Positions 53,786 through 61,457 of a stretch of DNA of 64,000 nt are shown one piece after another; position 1 is the stretch's first letter; every line of letters starts with the position of its first letter. The translations under genes were made by a program, and so were the position numbers. A model generated the notes under the pieces. It was given only the letters and a program-made list of their open reading frames with translations, did no database searches and was not told the origin of the DNA. This DNA comes from Bacteroidales bacterium (GTDB taxonomy: Bacteria; Bacteroidota; Bacteroidia; Bacteroidales; UBA932). The stretch is from NCBI GenBank assembly GCA_017962235.1, contig JAGCVS010000010.1, positions 177,595-241,594 on the forward strand, written 5' to 3'.

Positions 53786-56260
53786 ATGCCTAAATCACAA
53801 TTTGCGGATCCGGATTTCCTGCGCAAGGCAGGCGAAGTGAAGATTGCTCCGATTCCGGTAAACCAGTACAACAAGACCATCAAGGACGAACTCAAGGAGA
53901 AACATTTCACCAAGGATGACCTGAAGCATATCTATCGCGATATGTTCACCATCCGCGAGTTCGAGACAATGTTGAACCTCGTGAAGACCACCGGCGGCTA
54001 CAACGGTGTGGAATACAACAACCCCGGTCCCGCCCACCTCTCAATGGGTCAGGAGGCTGCTGCTGTGGGTATGGCTTACAACCTCACCACAGACGATTTT
54101 ATCTTCGGCAGCCACCGCAGCCACGGCGAAATCCTCGCCAAGGGCCTGCGTTCCATAGAGATCCTTTCCGACAAGGAACTCACCAAGATCATGGAAGAGT
54201 TCTGGGGCGGCAAGACCCTGGAAGTTGCCAAGAATGGCTTCAAGGGCGGCAGCGTGAAGGATCTGGGTATGCACTTCCTCCTTTACGGTGCAATGGCAGA
54301 GATCTTTGCCCGCACCACAGGTTTCAACAAGGGTCTGGGCGGCAGTATGCACACCTTCTTCACCCCGTTCGGCATCTATCCCAACAATGCCATCGTGGGA
54401 GGCAGCGGCTCCATCGCAGTGGGTGCTGCACTCTACAAGAAGGTTAACCGCAAGAAAGGCATTGTGGTTGCCAACCTGGGCGACGGCGCCCTGGGCCGCG
54501 GCCCCGTTATGGAAGGTATGACCTTCGCATCCATGGATCAGTTCACCCAGCTCTGGGAAGGCGATATGAAGGGCGGTCTGCCCATCCTGTTCAGCATCAT
54601 GGACAACCAGTATGCAATGGGCGGCCAGACCCGCGGCGAGACAGAGGGCTACAACTTTGCAGCACGCATCGGTGCCGGCTTCAACCCCGACAGCATGCAC
54701 GCTGAGCGCGTGGACGGCTACAATCCTCTGGCTGTCATCGACGGCTTCCGCCGCAAGATGGCGCTTCTGGCAGAGAAGAAGGGTCCCGCACTGCTCGATA
54801 TCGTGACTTACCGCTACGCAGGTCACTCACCGTCCGACAGCTCCACATACCGTACTCCTGAAGAGATCAAGGCGTGGGAAGCTATCGACTGCATCAAGTG
54901 CTTCGGTGAGAAACTGGTTGAGGCAGGCGTTGCAACCGAGAAGGAACTCGAGGAGATTCAGGCTAAACAGAAGAGCATCATCTTCGAGATGTACAAGCTC
55001 GCCATCGACCTGGAGGTATCTCCCCGTATGGATCTTGTCAAGGAGAGCGAGCTGCTGGGCGACATGATGTTCAGCAACGGCAGCGTAGACTCCATGAGCG
55101 ACGCTAAGCCGGAGGTCAACATGCCTCTGGAAGAGAACCCCCGCGTAAAGCAGCTGGCCACCAAAGAGCGCTTCGCGTTTGACGAGAACGGCAAGCCCTT
55201 CAGCGCAATCAAGACCTTCGGTATCAAGGACGCCCTCTTCGAGGCTATTGTAGACCGCTTCTACAAGGATGCATCCCTGGTAGCTTACGGTGAAGAGAAC
55301 CGTGACTGGGGCGGCGCGTTCGCAGTATACCGCGGCCTCACAGAGGCTCTGCCTTACCATCGTCTGTTCAACTCGCCTATCAGCGAGGCTGCCATAATCG
55401 GTACCGCCATCGGTTATGCAATGTGCGGCGGCCGCGTAATCCCCGAGATCATGTACTGCGACTTCCTTGGCTGCTGCGGAGACGAGGTCTTCAACCAGCT
55501 GCCCAAGTGGCAGGCCATGAGCGGCAACATCCTCAAGATGCCCGTTGTGGTACGCGTATCCGTTGGTAGCAAATACGGTGCACAGCACAGCCAGGACTGG
55601 ACTTCTCTCTGCACCCATATCCCCGGCCTGAAGGTCGTGTTCCCCGCTACTCCTTACGATGCCAAAGGTCTGATGAACTCTGCACTGCAGGGCACCGACC
55701 CCGTCATCTTCTTCGAGAGCCAGCGTATCTACGGCCAGGGCGAGGAGTTCCACAAGGGCGGCGTTCCCAAGGAGTACTACGAGATCCCCATCGGCGAACC
55801 CGATGTGAAGAAAGAGGGTAAGGATGTCACCATCCTCTCTATAGGTGCAACCCTGTACCGCGCAATGAAGGCAGCCAAGCTGTTTGAGGAGAAAGGCATC
55901 AGCGCAGAGGTTATCGACGCCCGCAGCCTTGTGCCGTTCAACTACGACAAGGTTATCGAGAGCGTGAAGAAGACCGGCAAGATAATTATCGCAGCCGACG
56001 CTTCCGCGCGCGGATCGTTCCTGAACGACCTCGCAGCCAACATCGCAAGCTTCTGCTTCGATTATTTGGACGCTGCTCCGGTGGTTCTGGGAAGCCGCAA
56101 CTGGATCACCCCTTGCCACGAGCTGGAAGAGGCATTCTTCCCTCAGCCCAGCTGGTTTGTGGATGCATACCACGAGCGCATCGCGCCCATCGCCGGTTAC
56201 ACACCCACAGCTAACCTGACCAACGCTGAACTGCAGACTCGCGCAAAGAAGGGTATCTAA
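53786..56260 (+). CDS. 2-oxoacid dehydrogenase E1, fused alpha and beta subunits
   Basis: This single 824-residue protein contains both E1 chains. The alpha half (1 to about 460) has the thiamine-diphosphate motif from GDGALGRG (232) to DNQ (273-275) and the AGHSPSDSSTYR loop. The beta half (about 470-824) has AYGEENRDWGGAFAVYRGL, FNSPISEAAIIG and the C-terminal transketolase-like domain. E1 decarboxylates a 2-oxoacid and acylates lipoyl-E2. Alpha-beta fusions occur in Bacteroidetes. The preferred oxoacid is uncertain: pyruvate, acetoin-type or branched-chain. Confidence 0.92.
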   Translation: MPKSQFADPDFLRKAGEVKIAPIPVNQYNKTIKDELKEKHFTKDDLKHIYRDMFTIREFETMLNLVKTTGGYNGVEYNNPGPAHLSMGQEAAAVGMAYNLTTDDFIFGSHRSHGEILAKGLRSIEILSDKELTKIMEEFWGGKTLEVAKNGFKGGSVKDLGMHFLLYGAMAEIFARTTGFNKGLGGSMHTFFTPFGIYPNNAIVGGSGSIAVGAALYKKVNRKKGIVVANLGDGALGRGPVMEGMTFASMDQFTQLWEGDMKGGLPILFSIMDNQYAMGGQTRGETEGYNFAARIGAGFNPDSMHAERVDGYNPLAVIDGFRRKMALLAEKKGPALLDIVTYRYAGHSPSDSSTYRTPEEIKAWEAIDCIKCFGEKLVEAGVATEKELEEIQAKQKSIIFEMYKLAIDLEVSPRMDLVKESELLGDMMFSNGSVDSMSDAKPEVNMPLEENPRVKQLATKERFAFDENGKPFSAIKTFGIKDALFEAIVDRFYKDASLVAYGEENRDWGGAFAVYRGLTEALPYHRLFNSPISEAAIIGTAIGYAMCGGRVIPEIMYCDFLGCCGDEVFNQLPKWQAMSGNILKMPVVVRVSVGSKYGAQHSQDWTSLCTHIPGLKVVFPATPYDAKGLMNSALQGTDPVIFFESQRIYGQGEEFHKGGVPKEYYEIPIGEPDVKKEGKDVTILSIGATLYRAMKAAKLFEEKGISAEVIDARSLVPFNYDKVIESVKKTGKIIIAADASARGSFLNDLAANIASFCFDYLDAAPVVLGSRNWITPCHELEEAFFPQPSWFVDAYHERIAPIAGYTPTANLTNAELQTRAKKGI

Positions 56261-56261
56261 T

Positions 56262-57455
56262 ATGTGTTTCTTCAGGAAGAACAAGATTCGCCGTATGGAG
56301 GTGGTAGACGTTAACGCCCACCTCCATACTCCGTATTCATTCAGCGCCTTTGACAGCGTCTCTCAGGCGGCCGGCATGGCTGCGGAGCAGGGTGTCAAGG
56401 TGATAGGTATCAACGATTTCTACTCCATGGACGGATATGAAGAGTGGGATAGGACAGCCCGTGAGAAGCATCTTTACCCCCTCTTCAACATAGAGTTCAT
56501 CTCCCTCAACAGCGAGGATCAGGCGGCAGGGGTGAGGGTCAACGACCCCAACAATCCCGGGCGAACCTATCTGAGCGGCAAGGGTATGTCATTCCCCGTG
56601 ACTCTTGGAGGCGTGCCGGCGGCCCAGCTGGCTGCGGTGCGCGAAGAGTCCAACCGTCAGGTGGCTGCCATGTGCGAGAAGGTGCTGGCTCTGTTCAAGG
56701 AACTGGGCGCCGACGCAGGCTTCGATTTTGAGTCGATAAAGCGCGACCTCACCAAGGGGAGCGTGCGCGAACGCCATCTGGCAAAGGCCATCCGTATGGC
56801 TGTGGCGCGGCTGTATCCTGCTGCAGAAGAGCAACTTGCATTTTATGAGAAGCTCTTTGGCGGGAAGGCTCTCAAGAGCGATATTGCAAACGACGCCAAG
56901 GTAGAGAACGAGATTCGCGGCAACCTGCTCAAGGCGGGCGGCGCGGCTTTCGTGCCCGAGGATCCCAAGGCGTTCCTGCCCATGGACACCGTGCGCAACA
57001 TAATCCTGGCGGGCGGCGGCATCCCCACTTATCCTTTCCTGGCAGATGATGCGAAGGGCGGCTTTACCGATTTTGAGGGCGACCTGCCCAAGGCGGCTGC
57101 GACCCTCAAGGCGCGCGGCTTTTACAGCGTGGAATTCATCACCACCCGCAACAGCGTTGAGGTTCTGGAGAAGTATTGCAACTATCTGTGGGACAATGGT
57201 TTTGTGGTAACGCTTGGCAGCGAGCACAACACCCCTGCCATGGAGCCGATAAAGCTTGCGGCCCGCGGCGGCGTGGACCTTACCCCCCGTCTGAAGCAGC
57301 TCAACTACTGGGGCGCCTGCATCACCGCGGCGCATCAGGCGCTGACGGCCAAATGGTCCGAAGGGTATCTTGACCCGATTGGACGTCCCCTGCTTGAATA
57401 TCGCGACAGATTCATTCTGATGGGTGACGAGATTATCAAAGAAGCTATAAAATGA
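56262..57455 (+). CDS. PHP-domain-like protein of unknown function
   Basis: The 397-residue protein has an opening histidine motif VNAHLHTPYSFSAFDS (H20, H22), as in PHP phosphoesterases, followed by INDFYSMDGYEEW and a late GSEHNTPAMEPIKL. These fit metal ligands of the PHP barrel, but the middle part has an insertion I do not recognise. It may be a phosphoesterase or a lyase-type hydrolase. The start is one base after the E1 stop, or at a second ATG eleven codons on. The stop overlaps the next gene by four bases, so it is tightly coupled to the aldolase/SDR. Confidence 0.6.
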   Translation: MCFFRKNKIRRMEVVDVNAHLHTPYSFSAFDSVSQAAGMAAEQGVKVIGINDFYSMDGYEEWDRTAREKHLYPLFNIEFISLNSEDQAAGVRVNDPNNPGRTYLSGKGMSFPVTLGGVPAAQLAAVREESNRQVAAMCEKVLALFKELGADAGFDFESIKRDLTKGSVRERHLAKAIRMAVARLYPAAEEQLAFYEKLFGGKALKSDIANDAKVENEIRGNLLKAGGAAFVPEDPKAFLPMDTVRNIILAGGGIPTYPFLADDAKGGFTDFEGDLPKAAATLKARGFYSVEFITTRNSVEVLEKYCNYLWDNGFVVTLGSEHNTPAMEPIKLAARGGVDLTPRLKQLNYWGACITAAHQALTAKWSEGYLDPIGRPLLEYRDRFILMGDEIIKEAIK

Positions 57456-59413
57456 AAGAGATAGATAAGCTTATAGAAGTTTCCAGGCGCTACGGCGCCG
57501 ACTCCCGCTATGTTATTGCGGGTGGCGGAAATACCTCGTATAAAGATAACGAACGCCTTTGGGTAAAGGCCAGCGGCCACGCCCTGGCAACCATAACTGA
57601 AGACGGCTTCGCGGTTCTGGACCGCACCCTGCTTAACAAGATGGGGGAGAAGGCATACAGCGCCAATCCCGCAGAGCGAGAAGAACAGGTTAAGGAAGAC
57701 CTGGCGGCGGCGTGCATCACCAAGGGGCGTCGTCCTTCGGTAGAGACATCGCTGCACAACGCCATGAGCGCCCGCTTTATTGTGCATCTGCACCCCACGG
57801 CGGTGAATGGCGTGATGTGCTCCAACAACGCCGCCAAGGCGTGCCGCGAGCTCTTTGGAGAGGATGCTCTCTACATCCCTTACACCGATCCCGGCTACAC
57901 CCTTTTCAAGAAGGTGTACGATGAGATTTGCGCATTCCGCAGCAACAAGGGTCGCGAGCCCAAGGTGATTATGCTGCAGAACCACGGCGTGTTTGTGGGG
58001 GCCGATACCGTAGAGGAAATAGATGCGTTTTATGCCGATATGCTCTCCAAGATAGAGGCCAAGGTATCGCCGGTGGATATGACTCCCACCGAGGTGTGCG
58101 ACTGCGCCACAGAGGTCGTGCCGGCAATCCGCTCCATCCTTTCCCGCGCCGGCCGCGGTGACAAGATTATCAGGGTCGTCAAGAACGCTCTGGTGGATGA
58201 GTTCATCGCATCAGAGAAGGCGTTTGCGCACGTTGCTGCTCCTTTCACTCCTGACGGCATCGTTTATTGCAAATCGGCTTATCTCTATATTGACGGCGAT
58301 GATGCAGAGGCCAAGGTTGCCAATGCCGAGGCTGCCATTGAGAAGTACACTGCAGAGCGCGGTTACACTCCCAAGGTGATAGCTGTCAAGGGTATAGGTC
58401 TGCTCGCGGTGGGCGACAGCGCAAAGGCTGCCGGCATCGTGGCGGAGGTGTTCACAGACAGCATAAAGGTGGCGCATTACGCCGCAGCCTTCGACGGAGA
58501 GCATCCCATGACCAAACCTCAGATCGACTTTATAGACAACTGGGAGGTTGAAAATTACCGCCGCAAGGTGAGCGCTGCAGGCACCCACGGCCGCGCAGAG
58601 AACAAGATTTTCATCGTTACAGGTGCAGCCCAGGGCTTTGGCGAGGGCATCGCCCGCTGTCTGGTACAGGAGGGGGCCAATGTGGTTGTGGCCGACCTTA
58701 ACGAGGCTACCGGCACCGCCACCGCCGCCAACCTGAACGCGATGTGCAAGAACAACCGAGTGACCTTTTTCAAGACCGACGTCACCGACATCAACTGCCT
58801 GTCTGCGCTGGTGAAGGCCACCGTGTGTGACTTTGGTGGTGTGGACGTGTTTGTAAGCAACGCCGGCATCGCCATCGCGGGCGATTTGACCCAGATGGTT
58901 CCGGAGAAGTTCGATCTGGTTACCAAGATCAACTATCACGGCTTCTTCTATTGCTCCAAGGTGGTTGCTCCGGTGCTCAAGGCGCAGAACAAATACGACC
59001 CCGAGCGCTACGGCGACATAATCCAGATCAACTCCAAGAGCGGTCTGGAGGGGAGCAAGGCCAACTTTGCATACGCCGGCAGCAAGTTCGGAGGGCTCGG
59101 TCTGGTTCAGTCGTTCGCCATGGAGCTGGCACCGTTCCGCATCAAGGTGAACGGCATCTGCCCCGGCAACTTCCTGGACGGTCCGCTGTGGAGCGACCCC
59201 GTGAAGGGGCTCTACGTGCAGTACCTGAACGCCGGCAAGGTGCCCGGCGCCAAGACTGTAGACGACGTGCGCGAGTACTACCTTTCCAAGGTGCCCATGC
59301 ACAAGGGTTGCAACCCCGCCGACGTTACCAAGGGTGTGCTCTACCTCATTGAGCAGACTTGCGAAACGGGTCAGGCACTCCCCATAACCGGTGGTCAAAT
59401 AATGCTGAAATAA
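57452..59413 (+). CDS. Bifunctional class II aldolase / short-chain dehydrogenase
   Basis: The 653-residue protein has an N-terminal class II aldolase domain with E98, H112, H114 (IVHLHPT) and H178 (LQNHGVFVG), all ligands present. The C-terminal SDR domain (about 385-653) has TGAAQGFGEG (390-399), NAGIAI and Y541/K545 (YAGSK). The C-terminus (SKFGGLGLVQSFAMELAP, YYLSKVPMHKGC) closely resembles sorbitol-6-phosphate 2-dehydrogenase. Relatives with this fusion are annotated as rhamnulose-1-phosphate aldolase/lactaldehyde dehydrogenase. Which substrate applies here is open. Confidence 0.87.
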   Translation: MKEIDKLIEVSRRYGADSRYVIAGGGNTSYKDNERLWVKASGHALATITEDGFAVLDRTLLNKMGEKAYSANPAEREEQVKEDLAAACITKGRRPSVETSLHNAMSARFIVHLHPTAVNGVMCSNNAAKACRELFGEDALYIPYTDPGYTLFKKVYDEICAFRSNKGREPKVIMLQNHGVFVGADTVEEIDAFYADMLSKIEAKVSPVDMTPTEVCDCATEVVPAIRSILSRAGRGDKIIRVVKNALVDEFIASEKAFAHVAAPFTPDGIVYCKSAYLYIDGDDAEAKVANAEAAIEKYTAERGYTPKVIAVKGIGLLAVGDSAKAAGIVAEVFTDSIKVAHYAAAFDGEHPMTKPQIDFIDNWEVENYRRKVSAAGTHGRAENKIFIVTGAAQGFGEGIARCLVQEGANVVVADLNEATGTATAANLNAMCKNNRVTFFKTDVTDINCLSALVKATVCDFGGVDVFVSNAGIAIAGDLTQMVPEKFDLVTKINYHGFFYCSKVVAPVLKAQNKYDPERYGDIIQINSKSGLEGSKANFAYAGSKFGGLGLVQSFAMELAPFRIKVNGICPGNFLDGPLWSDPVKGLYVQYLNAGKVPGAKTVDDVREYYLSKVPMHKGCNPADVTKGVLYLIEQTCETGQALPITGGQIMLK

Positions 59414-59425
59414 ATCGATAACTAT

Positions 59426-60703
59426 ATGAAAACTAAAGCAGTACGCCTTTACGGCAAAGATGATCTGAGGCTCGAGGAATTTGAGCTTCCCGCAATCAAG
59501 GATAACGAAATCCTCGCCAAGGTGGTGAGCGATTCCATCTGCATGTCTTCTTACAAGGCGGCGCATCAGGGCACCGACCACAAGCGCGTCCCCAACGACG
59601 CTGCGCAGCATCCCGTAATCATCGGCCACGAGTTTGCCGGTGAGATTATCGAGGTGGGCAGCAAGTGGGCTCACGAGTTCAAGCCGGGGGACAAATTCTC
59701 CATCCAGCCCGCGCTCACATGGGAGGGCGGCCCTGTTGGTGTGCTTTCGGCACCCGGTTATTCATATCAGAATATCGGCGGTGACGCTACCTACGTGGTC
59801 ATCCCCAACGAGGTGATGGAGCAGGGTTGCCTGTTGCACTACAAGGGCGACGCCTTCTATCCCGCATCGCTCAGCGAACCGCTCAGCTGCGTGATTGGCG
59901 CCATGCATGCCTGCTATCATACCACTCCCGGCAGCTACGTTCACCAGATGGAGATTAAGGATGGCGGCAAGATGGCCCTTCTGGCAGGTGTGGGTCCCAT
60001 GGGTCTGGCTTGCATCAACTATGTGCTGCACCGCGAAGACCGCCGTCCCAAGCTGTTCGTGGTCACCGATATAGACCAGACGCGTCTGGACCGTGCGGCA
60101 ACGCTTTACACCAAGGAGTATGCAGCCAGCCGCGGCATCGACCTCCGCTATGTGAACACCGGCGCTGTTGCGGACCCCGTTGCGGCTCTGCGCGAGATTT
60201 CCGGCGGTGACGGTTACGACGAGGTGGTGGTTATGGCACCCGTGCCGGCCGTGATTGAGCAGGCCGACGCCATACTGGCATTCGACGGCTGCCTGAACTT
60301 CTTCTCCGGCCCCGGCCGTGCCGATTTCAAGGCTCCGTTCAACTTCTACAACGTGCACTACGCATCCACCCACATCGTGGGCACCAGCGGCGGCAATACA
60401 GACGATATGAAGGAGGCGCTGCACTACATGGGCAAAGGGCTTGACCCGGCGGGTCTGGTGACCCATATCGGCGGTCTCAACGCGGTGATAGAGACCACTT
60501 TGAACCTCCCTCAGATACCGGGCGGAAAGAAGCTTATCTACACCCATATCACCATGCCGCTCACCGCGATTGCCGACTTCGCAGAGAAAGGCAAGACCAA
60601 TCCGGTGTACGCCCGTCTGGCAGAGATATGCGCCGCCAACAACGGTCTCTGGAGCGCCGAGGCTGAGAAGTACCTGCTGGCCCACGCCGACAAACTGGCG
60701 TAA
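59426..60703 (+). CDS. Zinc-type alcohol dehydrogenase, L-sorbose-1-phosphate reductase-like
   Basis: The 425-residue protein is a medium-chain dehydrogenase with catalytic zinc ligands C39 and H68/E69 (GHEFAG) and a Rossmann motif GVGPMG (188-193). No four-cysteine structural zinc lobe is seen. The overall pattern (SICMSSYKAAHQGTDHKRVP) is that of SorE, which reduces L-sorbose 1-phosphate to glucitol 6-phosphate. With the SDR domain upstream this would give a two-step route to fructose 6-phosphate. Substrate assignment is by similarity only. Confidence 0.78.
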   Translation: MKTKAVRLYGKDDLRLEEFELPAIKDNEILAKVVSDSICMSSYKAAHQGTDHKRVPNDAAQHPVIIGHEFAGEIIEVGSKWAHEFKPGDKFSIQPALTWEGGPVGVLSAPGYSYQNIGGDATYVVIPNEVMEQGCLLHYKGDAFYPASLSEPLSCVIGAMHACYHTTPGSYVHQMEIKDGGKMALLAGVGPMGLACINYVLHREDRRPKLFVVTDIDQTRLDRAATLYTKEYAASRGIDLRYVNTGAVADPVAALREISGGDGYDEVVVMAPVPAVIEQADAILAFDGCLNFFSGPGRADFKAPFNFYNVHYASTHIVGTSGGNTDDMKEALHYMGKGLDPAGLVTHIGGLNAVIETTLNLPQIPGGKKLIYTHITMPLTAIADFAEKGKTNPVYARLAEICAANNGLWSAEAEKYLLAHADKLA

Positions 60704-60724
60704 GGCCGTAACACCTCTGCGGTA

Positions 60725-61360
60725 ATGCTCCAGGTTGCCAGGTTCGTATTCAATCCCTTCCGCGAGAACACCTACGTAGTGTGGGATGCAAGCGGGGAGG
60801 GGATTGTGGTTGACCCCGGCAACAACTACCCAAAGGAGCACGCCGCCATTGCTGATTTCATCGACAAGAACAATATCCGTCTGCGGGTCGTAGCGGCCAC
60901 CCACGGCCACTACGACCACGTATGCGGAGCGGGCTTCCTCAAAGAGCGTTACGGGGTTCCGTTCGCCCTGTGCAGTACGGACGAATATGTCTACTGCACC
61001 AGCGCATTTGACGGCAGCCGCTATCAGTTCGATTTTGAACAGGTGCCCTACGAGATTGACCTGGCCACGGGGGCGCCGCTGACATTTGGGGAGACGGTTC
61101 TGGTGCCGCTTCCAACTCCGGGTCACACCCTTGGCGGCGTGTCGCTTTACAGCGAGGCGGCCAAGGTTATCTTTACCGGCGATACGATTATGTGCGGCAC
61201 AGTGGGGCGCACCGACCTCAAGGGGAGCGACCATCCGACTCTTATGCGCAGCATAATATCTCAGATTCTGCCACTTCCGGACGATGTGGAGATCTATCCC
61301 GGACACGGCCCGCAGACTCTTCTGGGCAACGAACGCCGCAACAATCCTTTCCTGCAGTAG
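60725..61360 (+). CDS. Metallo-beta-lactamase-fold hydrolase (glyoxalase II-like)
   Basis: The 211-residue protein has the HxHxDH metal motif at 60-65 (HGHYDH), then PGHTLGGV, FTGDTIM and YPGHGPQT, in the order and length of YcbL/glyoxalase II-type hydrolases. It probably cleaves a thioester. It is 21 bases downstream of the SorE-like gene and followed by a weak terminator, so it closes this operon. Confidence 0.88.
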   Translation: MLQVARFVFNPFRENTYVVWDASGEGIVVDPGNNYPKEHAAIADFIDKNNIRLRVVAATHGHYDHVCGAGFLKERYGVPFALCSTDEYVYCTSAFDGSRYQFDFEQVPYEIDLATGAPLTFGETVLVPLPTPGHTLGGVSLYSEAAKVIFTGDTIMCGTVGRTDLKGSDHPTLMRSIISQILPLPDDVEIYPGHGPQTLLGNERRNNPFLQ

Positions 61361-61362
61361 AG

Positions 61363-61393
61363 AAAAGGACCGTTTCTGAAAAATGGTCTTTTA
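61363..61393 (+). terminator. Weak intrinsic terminator
   Basis: AAAAGGACC and GGTCTTTT pair with one bulge around a loop of about 12 bases and are followed by an AT-rich tract. It lies just after the metallo-hydrolase stop. Confidence 0.5.
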
Positions 61394-61411
61394 TTTATAA
61401 GTGAGATTTAG

Positions 61412-61419
61412 TATATTTG
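61412..61419 (+). promoter_or_regulatory. BACON lipoprotein -7 box
   Basis: TATATTTG fits TAnnTTTG and lies 38 bases before the ATG at 61458. Confidence 0.6.
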
Positions 61420-61457
61420 GGCATTTATTATAATGGCATAATAAGCCCAAATTGCTG

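Noticed and set aside
54827..56284. A 485-codon open frame antisense to the E1 gene
   Set aside because: Shadow of a well-supported dehydrogenase gene; low-complexity composition and no family resemblance.
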